Below, one piece after another: positions 44,560 to 56,017 of a stretch of 64,000 nt of DNA; position 1 is the first letter of the stretch; each line of letters starts with the position of its first letter. The notes below the pieces were generated by a model. It made no database searches. It was not told where the DNA came from and worked only from the letters and a program-made list of their open reading frames with translations. The position numbers were made by a program, and so were the translations under genes. Origin of the DNA: an uncultured Paracoccaceae bacterium (GTDB lineage: Bacteria; Pseudomonadota; Alphaproteobacteria; Rhodobacterales; Rhodobacteraceae); contig CAJXSR010000005.1 in the NCBI GenBank assembly GCA_913061275.1, positions 1 to 64,000 on the forward strand, read 5' to 3'.

Positions 44560-45270
44560 ATGCGTATATTATTGGTCGAAGATGACCCAACAACCTCAAA
44601 AAGTATTGAGTTGATGCTGCAAAACGCAAATTTTAACGTTTATGCAACAGATTTAGGCGAAGAGGGCATCGATTTAGCCAAGCTTTATGATTACGATTTA
44701 ATTCTATTAGATTTAAACCTGCCAGATATGGATGGGCATGAGGTGTTGCGCCAATTACGTAATGCAAAAGTGCTGACCCCTATTTTGATACTTTCTGGCT
44801 ATGATACCGTTGAAGATAAGATAAAAGGTTTCGGGTTTGGGGCAGATGACTATCTGACCAAGCCGTTTGATCGGGCAGAATTGGTTGCGCGTATTCATGC
44901 TATTGTACGCAGATCGCAGGGACATGCGGAATCTATAATCGAAACTGGTAGTATTTGTGTCAATTTAGATCAGAAAATAGTCGAGGTTGGCGGGCAACAG
45001 GTTCATTTGACGGGAAAAGAGTATCAAATGTTCGAACTTTTGTCGCTTCGTAAAGGTACAACGCTGACAAAAGAGATGTTCTTGAACCACCTTTATGGGG
45101 GGATGGATGAACCAGAATTAAAGATAATTGATGTGTTTATCTGTAAATTACGTAAAAAATTAGCCGAAGCAACTGGTGGTGAAAACCATATTGAAACGGT
45201 TTGGGGCCGAGGGTATGTTTTACGTGATCCAATTATTGTGTCCAAACCTATACTGGCTGTGGCGGGATAA
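44560..45270 (+). CDS. ctrA: Cell-cycle response regulator CtrA
   Basis: The 236-residue OmpR-type regulator starts MRILLVEDD. It has a receiver domain with phospho-acceptor Asp51 and a winged-helix domain with the CtrA-typical [20 protein letters not shown] and WGRGYVL. In Rhodobacterales it controls motility, gene-transfer-agent and competence functions rather than viability. I chose ATG 44560 for the GTGGAGG site before it and the family N-terminus. A possible CtrA box lies upstream. Confidence 0.96.
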   Translation: MRILLVEDDPTTSKSIELMLQNANFNVYATDLGEEGIDLAKLYDYDLILLDLNLPDMDGHEVLRQLRNAKVLTPILILSGYDTVEDKIKGFGFGADDYLTKPFDRAELVARIHAIVRRSQGHAESIIETGSICVNLDQKIVEVGGQQVHLTGKEYQMFELLSLRKGTTLTKEMFLNHLYGGMDEPELKIIDVFICKLRKKLAEATGGENHIETVWGRGYVLRDPIIVSKPILAVAG

Positions 45271-45295
45271 GATAAGAAATCGCTGGACGGTTTAG

Positions 45296-47467
<2,172 letters not shown>

Positions 47468-47477
47468 TATACGGGGT

Positions 47478-49568
47478 ATGAGCCAACGACCTGAAATTCT
47501 ATTTCCGCTGTTTTCTGACTTGAAAGGGTTAGATGGTGTTGGACCGCGAACCGCAGAAAACTTTGCCAAGATGGGTGTGGAAAAACCCAGAGATTTATTG
47601 ACGACGCTGCCGCATAATTTAATCGACCGTAAAATTATAACTACGATCAAAGGGGTTATATTGCCTGCGGTTGTCACGGTAGAGGTTTTGGTGGGGGTGC
47701 ATCAACCGAATACTGTGAAGGGTCGGCCCACACGTATAATGGTTGAAGATGCAGAAGCATCTTTTCAGTTGGTGTTTTTTCATGCGCGTAGTGACTGGTT
47801 GCGCCAGCAACTGCCCAGTGGGCAAAGGCGGGTGGTATCGGGGAAATTAGAAGTTTTTGATGGGTTGGCCCAAATGGTACACCCAGAATTTATCACTAAT
47901 GTGAATGATGCCGCATTAATTCCGCAAATAGAACCCGTGTATCCGCTTACGGCTGGTATTACGCAAAAAACCATAACGAAAGCAATTTCAAGTGCTATGG
48001 ATCGTGTGCCAAATTTGCCCGAATGGATAGAACCCTCGGTCTTGTCTGCCAAGCAATGGCCAAGCTGGAAAAAGGCTGTTTTTGAGGCGCATAATCCGCA
48101 AGGTTTAAGTGATGTTGCCCTAAATGCAAAACCGCGTGAACGTTTGGCATATGATGAGTTTCTGGCACATCAAACCACTTTGGCTTTGGCGCGACTGAAT
48201 AACCGTAAGGAAAAAGGGTATAGAACTGTTGGAACGGGTGAGTTGCGCAATAAGGTTTTGGCGGGCTTGCCTTACCGGTTGACTGGGGCACAAAACCGAT
48301 CAATTATGGAAATAACAGATGATATGGCGGGTGAAACCCGTATGAGCCGATTGTTGCAAGGCGATGTTGGTTCGGGTAAAACGCTAGTGGCATTTATAGC
48401 TTTGCTGGCCGCTATTGAGGCGGGCGGGCAGGGTGTGATGATGGCCCCGACAGAGATTTTAGCTAGGCAACATCTGGCCGCGTTACTGCCATTGGCAAAT
48501 GATGCAGGGGTAGTTTTAGAAATATTAACCGGTCGTGACAAAGGGCGTGAACGGCAGGCAAAACTGGCTGCACTTGCAAAGGGTGATATTCAGATTTTGG
48601 TGGGAACGCACGCCGTTTTTCAAAAAGATGTTGAATTTCAACGGCTTCGACTGGCAATTATTGATGAACAACACCGCTTTGGGGTACGCCAACGTATGAG
48701 CTTGGGGGCAAAAGGGGATGCGGTTGATGTGTTAGTGATGACTGCAACACCAATTCCGCGTTCGTTAGAGCTATCACATTACGGAGATATGGATATTTCT
48801 GTTTTAGATGAAAAGCCCAAAGGCCGAAAACCGATTGAAACAGTTTTGGTGTCAAATACCAGAATGGATCAGGTGGTAGCACGACTGAAAGCGGCGATTA
48901 AAGATGGGCGGCAAGCCTATTGGGTTTGTCCATTGGTGGAAGAAAGCGAATTGGTTGATTTTGCCGCTGCCGAAGATAGGTATCGTGCATTACGGCTGAC
49001 TTTGGGGGAAGAAGCCGTGGGGTTAGTGCATGGCCAGATGCCGAATGCCCAAAAAGATGCTGCTATGGCTGCGTTTGTTGCAGGCGACATTTCTGTTTTA
49101 GTTGCAACAACAGTGATTGAGGTGGGGGTAGATGTGCCTAACGCCTCTATTATGGTGATTGAACAGGCAGAGCATTTTGGCTTGGCACAGTTACACCAGT
49201 TACGTGGCCGTGTTGGTCGGGGCACACAGGCCAGTACGTGCTTGTTGATGTATGCAGCACCTTTGGGGGTGACCGCTGAACGGCGCTTAACTGTCATGCG
49301 CAATACCAATGATGGCTTTGAAATATCTGAGGAAGACCTTAAACTACGTGGTGCCGGGGATTTGTTGGGTACTGCGCAATCTGGGCTAGCAAGGTTTCGT
49401 ATTGGCGATTTGGAAACGCAAACGGATTTGATGAAAACCGCGTTTGATGACGCCAGAATGCTTATCCATACCGACCCAAAGCTTGAAACTCCGCGTGGTA
49501 AAGCAATACGCACGCTTTTATTTTTGATGGAACAAGATAAAGCTATTCGTTTATTATCAGTAGGTTAA
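47478..49568 (+). CDS. recG: ATP-dependent DNA helicase RecG
   Basis: The 696-residue protein rewinds stalled forks and Holliday junctions. It has the N-terminal wedge domain, Walker A QGDVGSGKT, the IIDEQHRFGVRQR motif (DEQH box) and the C-terminal helicase motifs with HGQMPNAQKD and QLRGRVGRG. It follows ligA directly. Confidence 0.97.
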   Translation: MSQRPEILFPLFSDLKGLDGVGPRTAENFAKMGVEKPRDLLTTLPHNLIDRKIITTIKGVILPAVVTVEVLVGVHQPNTVKGRPTRIMVEDAEASFQLVFFHARSDWLRQQLPSGQRRVVSGKLEVFDGLAQMVHPEFITNVNDAALIPQIEPVYPLTAGITQKTITKAISSAMDRVPNLPEWIEPSVLSAKQWPSWKKAVFEAHNPQGLSDVALNAKPRERLAYDEFLAHQTTLALARLNNRKEKGYRTVGTGELRNKVLAGLPYRLTGAQNRSIMEITDDMAGETRMSRLLQGDVGSGKTLVAFIALLAAIEAGGQGVMMAPTEILARQHLAALLPLANDAGVVLEILTGRDKGRERQAKLAALAKGDIQILVGTHAVFQKDVEFQRLRLAIIDEQHRFGVRQRMSLGAKGDAVDVLVMTATPIPRSLELSHYGDMDISVLDEKPKGRKPIETVLVSNTRMDQVVARLKAAIKDGRQAYWVCPLVEESELVDFAAAEDRYRALRLTLGEEAVGLVHGQMPNAQKDAAMAAFVAGDISVLVATTVIEVGVDVPNASIMVIEQAEHFGLAQLHQLRGRVGRGTQASTCLLMYAAPLGVTAERRLTVMRNTNDGFEISEEDLKLRGAGDLLGTAQSGLARFRIGDLETQTDLMKTAFDDARMLIHTDPKLETPRGKAIRTLLFLMEQDKAIRLLSVG

Positions 49569-49686
49569 TAAATAATCTCTGACATACGTTCCTTTTTGTT
49601 CGCAGATGTTCTCATAAAGTTCTTTACATATTGAATTGAATATGAGAACAAATAGGCAACAACTAGAAATGCACTGGGAGAATATA

Positions 49687-49794
49687 ATGAAACATTTAAC
49701 TAAGCTTGCAACCCATGAACCAATGACTGTTATCGAAGATATTCTAGGACTGGCCGCAATCTGTGTCATTGTCATGATTGGTCTTCACATCTAA
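49687..49794 (+). CDS. Putative 35-residue single-span membrane protein
   Basis: The frame encodes MKHLTKLATHEPMTVIEDIL, then GLAAICVIVMIGLHI. A GGGAG lies 8 bp before the ATG. It has a charged N-terminus and one hydrophobic segment. I recall similar short proteins in Rhodobacterales, though without a known function. A strong terminator follows at 49919. Confidence 0.5.
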   Translation: MKHLTKLATHEPMTVIEDILGLAAICVIVMIGLHI

Positions 49795-49918
49795 TTTGCC
49801 TGTAATCTATCTGGCCATAAGCATACTACCCTCAATGCTGTTTTGGTTCCACGCCTCACGGGAACAGACGACCCAATTTTGATCGTCACAAACGCCAGAA
49901 TTTGATTGCTAAAACTTT

Positions 49919-49950
49919 ACGCCGCACCCTTTGGGTAGCGGCGTTTTTTT
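49919..49950 (+). terminator. Rho-independent terminator
   Basis: ACGCCGC and GCGGCGT form a 7-bp stem, continued inward by ACCC/GGGT, followed by seven Ts. It ends transcription on the plus strand behind recG and the small membrane protein gene. Its T-run touches the stop of the convergent scaffold-like gene. Confidence 0.85.
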
Positions 49951-50383
49951 AGGCGTCTTCCATCGCCTCTAAAACCGCGTCAAACGCAAGCATGATAGAG
50001 GCATGACGGTTGGAATATTCGGTTGCAGGCAGCAGAACCTCTAGGTCTTGAAAGGGGGCATCGGGTATTGCGCCATCGGACTTAAGCATTGCTAATAGCT
50101 GGTCGCGCCCAGTACTTATCTGATCTTTTGACAGACCTATTACATTAGCCCCTAACACAGAGGCAGATGTTTGACCAAGTGCGCAGGCTTTTACATCTTG
50201 TCCGAAATCTGTAACAATTCCGTCTGAAAAATTCACATCAACCTCAACCGTAGAGCCGCATAAAGGCGAGCGTTTACGAACAGTTGCATCTGGTTGATTT
50301 AGGCGATCTGTGTGCGAAATAGAGGCCGCTAACGCTAATATGCGCTGCGAGTATAATTTCATTAAGTCTTGATCGTCTGCCAT
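49949..50383 (-). CDS. Fe-S scaffold-like protein (NifU/IscU family), two-cysteine form
   Basis: The 144-residue protein resembles IscU/SufU: LCGSTVEVDV with Cys42 and KACALGQTSASV with Cys68. The third conserved Cys, expected near SNRHASIMLAFDAV, is an Ala here. It may therefore be a degenerate or specialised scaffold, or a sulfur-transfer partner. I chose ATG 50383 (MADDQ). It is divergent from hisI. The window also has SufE, at 10.6 kb. Confidence 0.8.
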   Translation of the reverse strand: MADDQDLMKLYSQRILALAASISHTDRLNQPDATVRKRSPLCGSTVEVDVNFSDGIVTDFGQDVKACALGQTSASVLGANVIGLSKDQISTGRDQLLAMLKSDGAIPDAPFQDLEVLLPATEYSNRHASIMLAFDAVLEAMEDA

Positions 50384-50463
50384 TGTCTTTCGACCTTTGC
50401 ATTTCATATCTTAAATGCCTAATTAGGGCTAAGAAACGAAAAAGCAAAGTGAAAGTAACCCAG

Positions 50464-50826
50464 ATGACAAAATTTGACGCAGCATCGCTAAAATATGATG
50501 CAAACGGGTTAATCCCTGCAATCGCCCAGCAACAGGGAACGGGTGAAGTTTTAATGATGGCCTGGATGAACAAAGATGCTGTGATCGAAACTTTGCGTTC
50601 GGGGCATGTGACCTATTGGTCGCGGTCGCGGCAAGAATTTTGGAAAAAAGGGTTAACGTCCGGACATGTACAAATGCTGGTTTCAATGCGTGTGGATTGT
50701 GATCGTGACTGCTTGCTGTTGACGGTCGATCAAACCGGGCCTGCATGCCATACCAACAGGCATAATTGTTTTTATATAGAAGTGCAGGGTGGTGAAGAGG
50801 TCGAAATCCTATCGCCAATTAGCTAA
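50464..50826 (+). CDS. hisI: Phosphoribosyl-AMP cyclohydrolase
   Basis: The 120-residue enzyme opens the purine ring of PR-AMP in histidine synthesis. It has HVTYWSRSRQEFW, MRVDCDRDCLLL and the Zn/Mg-binding PACHTNRHNCFY. I chose ATG 50464 because the family N-terminus follows. An upstream frame start would overlap the divergent scaffold-like gene. The stop overlaps gluQ by 4 bp. Confidence 0.94.
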   Translation: MTKFDAASLKYDANGLIPAIAQQQGTGEVLMMAWMNKDAVIETLRSGHVTYWSRSRQEFWKKGLTSGHVQMLVSMRVDCDRDCLLLTVDQTGPACHTNRHNCFYIEVQGGEEVEILSPIS

Positions 50827-51707
50827 AGCCCAACCATCTTTCGAATGTCTTGCGGGCTTGCGCCATCTGCGCGGTATTTGCGGATGGCCATTGCATCATA
50901 ACGTTTTGCCAAGCGATTGCCGTTTTCATCGCGGATAAGTTTATGGTGGTGATAAATTGGGGTCGGTAAACCAAGTAATTTTTGTAGAACCACATGAATC
51001 TTTGTTGCTTCAAACAGGTCTTGGCCACGTGTGATATGGGTAATACCTTGATAGGCGTCATCCAAAACAACGGCCAAGTGGTAACTGATACCGATGTCTT
51101 TTCGTGCAATGATGATGTCACCGATATTTGTTTGCAGATCTTTGGCTGTAATCGCAATTTCCCCTGTCTCACCCCTTGGGCCAAAGCCATTTTCAGCGAA
51201 AGTGAATATAGGCCTGTCAGTGTTTGATGTGCTTAAATTGGATAAAACGTTAGACATGGAAAGCCTAAGCGCATGGTTTGGTGGTATGGGGTCATTGTTT
51301 GAATTTACGCCGCTCGGGTGGCATGTTCCTGGATATACAATGCCATCTGGCCCCAATATTGTAGTACCACCTTCTTGTGGGGCAGAGGCAATTTGGATGT
51401 CTTTGCGGGTGCATGTGCAGGCGAATAATTTATTGTCGCCCCATAACCTTTGGATGGTTTTTTTGTAGAATTCCTGCCTGTTAGATTGGCGTAAAGCGGG
51501 TTTTTCCCATTTAATCCCCAGCCATTCCAAATCTTGAAAAATAGCTTGCTCAAACTCTGGTTTACAGCGCGGTGTATCAATATCTTCGATGCGTAACAGA
51601 AATTTACCACCATTAACGGTCGCGTTATCCCACGTAAGCAAAGCAGAATAAGCATGCCCAAGATGTAACAACCCGGTAGGGGAAGGGGCAAACCGTTCGC
51701 GTATCAC
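50823..51707 (-). CDS. gluQ: Glutamyl-Q tRNA(Asp) synthetase
   Basis: The 294-residue GluRS paralogue has RFAPSPTGLLHLGHAY (HIGH box) and the KLSKR-like region RLAKRYD, and lacks the anticodon-binding domain. It attaches glutamate to queuosine of tRNA(Asp). It overlaps the upstream methyltransferase gene by 4 bp and the convergent hisI gene by 4 bp. Confidence 0.93.
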   Translation of the reverse strand: MIRERFAPSPTGLLHLGHAYSALLTWDNATVNGGKFLLRIEDIDTPRCKPEFEQAIFQDLEWLGIKWEKPALRQSNRQEFYKKTIQRLWGDNKLFACTCTRKDIQIASAPQEGGTTILGPDGIVYPGTCHPSGVNSNNDPIPPNHALRLSMSNVLSNLSTSNTDRPIFTFAENGFGPRGETGEIAITAKDLQTNIGDIIIARKDIGISYHLAVVLDDAYQGITHITRGQDLFEATKIHVVLQKLLGLPTPIYHHHKLIRDENGNRLAKRYDAMAIRKYRADGASPQDIRKMVGL

Positions 51708-52324
51708 CTTTTGCGCATCACATAAACATTTGCACTGATGCCCTTTTTGGGTAAATGGGGCCCATGTTCTTTGAACAACAATTCAAAGGCACCGCAATCA
51801 GTATGGTTCATCACGCAACATTCAAATGCGGGGTCTTCTAAAGTATGGTCATTAAATGAAAACACGATAAGTCCGCCGTGTTTCATTTTTTTGAACAGTT
51901 CATAAAGTAAGGTGACAGGGGCTGCACCCGTGCCGATTACACCTATTGCGGAAAATGCGTCATATAACCCATCTTGAAACTGTAGGGGGTCTTTTAGGGT
52001 TGTTTGCCAAAGCCTGTTATAAATTCCACGTGTTTTGGCAACTTCCAGCATGTCGTGATTTAGATCGCAACCATCGATGCGGGTAAATCCGGCTTCGGCC
52101 AAGCGTTTGCCTGACAATCCAGTGCCGCATCCGATATCAAGTAGTGATAGGTCTTGTGTGGGGGTGAATTCCGCCAATGCCGCGGCACAACGTTCGGGCG
52201 TGATATATCCGTTTTCTAAGACTTCTGCATCATAGGTTTTCGCCCAATCGCTGTAGAAGTTTTGAATATCTTCAGGCTTTTCTAATTCATAAGCGCGCGA
52301 AAGGTGATTATTATGTTCTTTCAT
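51704..52324 (-). CDS. Class-I SAM-dependent methyltransferase
   Basis: The 206-residue protein has the SAM-binding motif LLDIGCGTGLSGKRLAEAG and later IDGCDLNHDMLEVA, FSAIGVIGTG and IVFSFNDHTL. The target is unknown. It overlaps gluQ by 4 bp and lies 23 bp behind trmFO; the neighbours modify tRNA, but a role in that is only a guess from position. Confidence 0.8.
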   Translation of the reverse strand: MKEHNNHLSRAYELEKPEDIQNFYSDWAKTYDAEVLENGYITPERCAAALAEFTPTQDLSLLDIGCGTGLSGKRLAEAGFTRIDGCDLNHDMLEVAKTRGIYNRLWQTTLKDPLQFQDGLYDAFSAIGVIGTGAAPVTLLYELFKKMKHGGLIVFSFNDHTLEDPAFECCVMNHTDCGAFELLFKEHGPHLPKKGISANVYVMRKR

Positions 52325-52347
52325 TTGGGTAAGTTAACAAGGCACCC

Positions 52348-53694
52348 CTAATTGCGCAACCAGCTTATCCAATCGACTTTGGCCCTATCTGTATAGGCTA
52401 AATAACGGTCTTTGCGGTTGCGACGCCCGCCTTTGACATTATCAACAGGGGGAAACAGGCCGAAGTTTACATTCATTGGCTGAAAGGTTTTTGCAGTGGC
52501 CCCACCAGTGATGTGACTGACAAGTGCACCCATAGCCGTTGTGTTTGGTGGGGATAGTTTGTTTTCACCCCGCACTTGTGCAACGGCAAATATACCTGCA
52601 AGCAGCCCCATCGCAGCACTTTCAACATAACCTTCAACACCAGTAATTTGGCCTGCAAACCGAATGTCTGGGCGGGATTTCAGGCGCATTTGATCGTCTA
52701 ACAACCGTGGTGAGTTGATGAATGTGTTGCGATGTATGCCACCCAAACGGGCAAACTCGGCATTTTCCAACCCTGGTATCATGGATAAAACGCGGGCCTG
52801 TTCGCCGTATTTCATTTTAGTTTGAAAGCCCACAATATTAAACAATGTACCAAGTGCATTATCACGGCGTAGTTGCACAACCGCATGTGCTTTGACATCT
52901 GGTTGGTGTGGATTGGTAAGGCCGACAGGTTTCATTGGCCCCCAGCGAAGGGTTTCTCGGCCGCGCTCGGCCATGACTTCTATCGGTAGGCAACCCTCAA
53001 AATAGGCGGTGTCTTGTTCCCATTCTTTGAACTCTGTTTTTTCAGATGCAAGCAGTGTGTCTATAAAAGCGTTATATTGTGCTTCATCCATAGGGCAATT
53101 CAGGTAGGCAGTTTGTTCTTCAAACGTTTCACCTTTGTCATAACGTGATTGAAACCACGCCTGTTTCATGTCAACGCTTTCGGCGTAGACTATGGGGGCA
53201 ATGGCATCAAAAAATGCTAATGCGGTTTCGTCGGTTTCTGCCAAAACTGCTTCGGCCATAGAGTGTGAGGTTAGCGGCCCTGTGGCGATAATTGTTTGGC
53301 CCCAACTTGTGGGCGGCAAGCCTGTGACTTCACCGCGTTCCAAAGTTATCATCGGGTGTGCTAACAATTTATCGGTCACGGCTTGGCTGAACGCATCACG
53401 GTCAACCGCCAGCGCACTACCAGCGGGTACGGAGTGTTGCGTGCCCATTTCCATAATTATAGAGCCAGCTTCACGCATTTCCCAATGTAGCAGACCAACG
53501 GCATTGGCAGTATCATCGTCTGAACGGAACGAGTTTGAACAAACCAGTTCAGCCAAGTTTTCAGATTGATGCGCAAATGTTTTAACGGTAGGGCGCATTT
53601 CATGCAGGATCACGGGAATGCCCGCATTAGCGATGTGCCAAGCTGCTTCTGAGCCTGCCATTCCGCCGCCGATTATATGTATGGGATGTGTCAT
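52348..53694 (-). CDS. trmFO: Methylenetetrahydrofolate-tRNA-(uracil-5-)-methyltransferase TrmFO
   Basis: The 448-residue FAD enzyme makes m5U54 in tRNA with methylene-THF as carbon donor. It has [37 protein letters not shown] and a C-terminal [16 protein letters not shown]. TrmFO replaces TrmA in many alphaproteobacteria and Gram-positives. It lies at the head of the trmFO-methyltransferase-gluQ unit. Confidence 0.95.
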   Translation of the reverse strand: MTHPIHIIGGGMAGSEAAWHIANAGIPVILHEMRPTVKTFAHQSENLAELVCSNSFRSDDDTANAVGLLHWEMREAGSIIMEMGTQHSVPAGSALAVDRDAFSQAVTDKLLAHPMITLERGEVTGLPPTSWGQTIIATGPLTSHSMAEAVLAETDETALAFFDAIAPIVYAESVDMKQAWFQSRYDKGETFEEQTAYLNCPMDEAQYNAFIDTLLASEKTEFKEWEQDTAYFEGCLPIEVMAERGRETLRWGPMKPVGLTNPHQPDVKAHAVVQLRRDNALGTLFNIVGFQTKMKYGEQARVLSMIPGLENAEFARLGGIHRNTFINSPRLLDDQMRLKSRPDIRFAGQITGVEGYVESAAMGLLAGIFAVAQVRGENKLSPPNTTAMGALVSHITGGATAKTFQPMNVNFGLFPPVDNVKGGRRNRKDRYLAYTDRAKVDWISWLRN

Positions 53695-53737
53695 GAACAG
53701 GGGGTCTATGATAGCGCGTGTTGAAGGTCAACAAGCG

Positions 53738-54628
53738 CTATGGGGCAGATTTACGGAATGCCACGTTTAAGAGTTTTTCAAATACCAAAATCATTGCCCC
53801 TTTGTCTTTATCACCATGCCCTTGGTCTAGGGCTTGTTCATAGGTTTTAGTTGCTGCTGATAAAACTGGGGTAGGGATATTGTGGTTTTTTGAAATCTGT
53901 GCGCCATTCACAAGATCCTTATATGCTGCTGACATAGGGTAGCCGTTGTTAAAATCACCGTTTAGAATATGGGGGGTAAAAAATTCTGAGGCAAAACTGC
54001 GTCCAGAACTGCTGTTAATGACTTCACTGATCTGGGTAGGGTTTAGGCCCAGCTTGACGGCAAGTGGAAGAATTTCGGCAATGGCGGCAGCATTAATGTC
54101 AAATAACAGTTGGTTAACCAATTTAGTTGTTTGCCCGCTGCCAACTGGCCCCATGTGCAGAATTTTATTTGCCATTGCAGATAGAGATTGGTGAAGTTTT
54201 TCTATTATTTGCGCATCCCCACCGCACATCATTGTAAGGGTGCCGTTTTCAGCCCGCGTTTGCATACCAGATACGGGGGCATCAATGAAATCCATGCCAA
54301 GAATTTGCAAATCACTGGCAAGTTGAAGCGTAGTTGCATGATCAATGGTACTGGTATCAACGACTGTGGTGCCTTTTCTTAATGTGGATGCGATGCCTGT
54401 TTGGCGATCAAATAGGCATGATTGTACAATCTGACCTGTGGGTAGGCATAGAATAATAACATCTACATTGCACAAATCACTTTGGTTATTTGTGGTGTTC
54501 AGGCCTTTGCCCCTTAGATCACTTACTATTTGTGCATCACGATCATAGGCAATAACACTGGTTTGTTTTGCCAGATTAAGCGCCATCGGTGCCCCCATTT
54601 GCCCCAAACCAATAAATCCAAACTTCAT
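53738..54628 (-). CDS. HIBADH-family NAD(P)-dependent dehydrogenase
   Basis: The 296-residue protein has the N-terminal GFIGLGQMGAPMALNL nucleotide site, DAPVSGMQTRAENGTLTM (substrate loop), and the catalytic Lys in GSGQTTKLVNQ. It belongs to the beta-hydroxyacid dehydrogenases; the substrate (hydroxyisobutyrate, tartronate semialdehyde, or others) is not given by sequence. It is followed by trmFO, with no functional link, and lies 21 bp behind the FAD oxidase gene. Confidence 0.85.
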   Translation of the reverse strand: MKFGFIGLGQMGAPMALNLAKQTSVIAYDRDAQIVSDLRGKGLNTTNNQSDLCNVDVIILCLPTGQIVQSCLFDRQTGIASTLRKGTTVVDTSTIDHATTLQLASDLQILGMDFIDAPVSGMQTRAENGTLTMMCGGDAQIIEKLHQSLSAMANKILHMGPVGSGQTTKLVNQLLFDINAAAIAEILPLAVKLGLNPTQISEVINSSSGRSFASEFFTPHILNGDFNNGYPMSAAYKDLVNGAQISKNHNIPTPVLSAATKTYEQALDQGHGDKDKGAMILVFEKLLNVAFRKSAP

Positions 54629-54649
54629 GCTTATATCCTTGATAATAGG

Positions 54650-56005
54650 TTAATTATAACGTTTATCTTTTAGCCTATAATATGCGTAAGCTAATTTTAG
54701 ATATTGGGGACGTAAAAAGTCTAATGGAAACTTATGGGTGGGATTGGTATATAGTTTTGGTAGTTGGTCCATAGTTTTTTGGCCTAAAATCAGTTCTGCC
54801 AGATTTTTGCCTGCCCAACTGGCCATTGCAACACCAGAGCCGTGATAGGCTAGGCTGGCCCATGCGGTTTGATCGTTGTCTATCGGGCCAATAAACAGGG
54901 CTTTCTTGCGGTTCAGACCTATAAAGCCTGACCATTGATATGCGGTTTCTACTGCATGCCATTCTGGGAAAATATCATCAAACTGTTCGCGAAGCTCTTT
55001 GAAAAAAGTATTTTGTTCAGTTTGATCGCCTGTATTGGCCCCGCGCCCCCCGAACATCATCCGCCCATCTGGCAGCAGGCGAAAATAGTGCAGCAAAGTT
55101 CGGCTGTCATATGTCATATGGTGCGTTGTCCAACCTTGCTTTTGTTGCTCTTTGCGCGTGATTGGTCGGGTAACAAGAATGCTGGAAACTGCGGGTAATA
55201 ATCGACCCTTGCACCAAGTCGGGATGTTTTCGGATGTATAGCCGTTGGTGGCTATAATGATCTTCTTTGCGCGGATAGTAATGTTATTAGTAGTTAGGAT
55301 GTACGCGCCGTTCTCGCGTGAAACTTGATGAATTTCAGTATTTGGGGAAAGTGTGGCGCCTGCATCTATCGTTGCATCGGCTAAAGCACGCAAGTAGTTT
55401 AACGGGTGTAAGCCAAAGCCCCAAGGAAGTATCATACCGCCATAAAAAGAAGGGCTATTCGCCCCTATGGCGCCAAGCGCATCTTTTTCCATTATTGAAG
55501 TATTTACACCCAGTATTTGGTTTATCTCTTCAGACTCATTGCGCATTTGTTGTAATTGATAGGGGGAATGGGCAACGGCAAGTTCTGCGTTTTTATCAGG
55601 TGTATCGGATGTAATTCCCTCAATTTCACAAAATTCGCGTACTTGCTCGATAGCCTCTTCTTGGGCACGAACCGCCGCGATAACGCCGTCATGGCCATAG
55701 AGTTTTTGAATTTCTGATAGTGATTTTTTTGTGCTGGTATTGGCACAAAAGCCGCCATTGCGGCCTGATGCACCCCAACCAAAATGGCCTGCCTCTGCTA
55801 CGCATACATTAACACCTGATTGTGCCAGTGTTTTTGCCGCATTCAAGCCCGTAAAACCACCACCGATAATGGCGACATCACATTTATAATCTTGCGTCAG
55901 CCGTGTTGGATTGTGGCGCATAGGGTTTGCCGAGGCTTCCCACCAACTGTTGGCGACAATGGTTGGATCGGCCGCACTGGGGTGAAAAATTCGCTTCAGC
56001 ACCAT
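54650..56005 (-). CDS. FAD-dependent amine/amino-acid oxidoreductase (DAO family)
   Basis: The 451-residue protein has the dinucleotide motif CDVAIIGGGFTGLNAAKTLA, an HFGWGASGRNGG flavin-loop typical of gamma-glutamylputrescine oxidases and related enzymes, and YHGSGVAMASWAGK near the C-terminus. It may oxidise an amine or N-methyl amino acid. The next gene is a HIBADH-type dehydrogenase, with a 21-bp gap, so the two may form a catabolic pair. The substrate is unknown. Confidence 0.85.
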   Translation of the reverse strand: MVLKRIFHPSAADPTIVANSWWEASANPMRHNPTRLTQDYKCDVAIIGGGFTGLNAAKTLAQSGVNVCVAEAGHFGWGASGRNGGFCANTSTKKSLSEIQKLYGHDGVIAAVRAQEEAIEQVREFCEIEGITSDTPDKNAELAVAHSPYQLQQMRNESEEINQILGVNTSIMEKDALGAIGANSPSFYGGMILPWGFGLHPLNYLRALADATIDAGATLSPNTEIHQVSRENGAYILTTNNITIRAKKIIIATNGYTSENIPTWCKGRLLPAVSSILVTRPITRKEQQKQGWTTHHMTYDSRTLLHYFRLLPDGRMMFGGRGANTGDQTEQNTFFKELREQFDDIFPEWHAVETAYQWSGFIGLNRKKALFIGPIDNDQTAWASLAYHGSGVAMASWAGKNLAELILGQKTMDQLPKLYTNPTHKFPLDFLRPQYLKLAYAYYRLKDKRYN

Positions 56006-56017
56006 ATGATATAAGCC

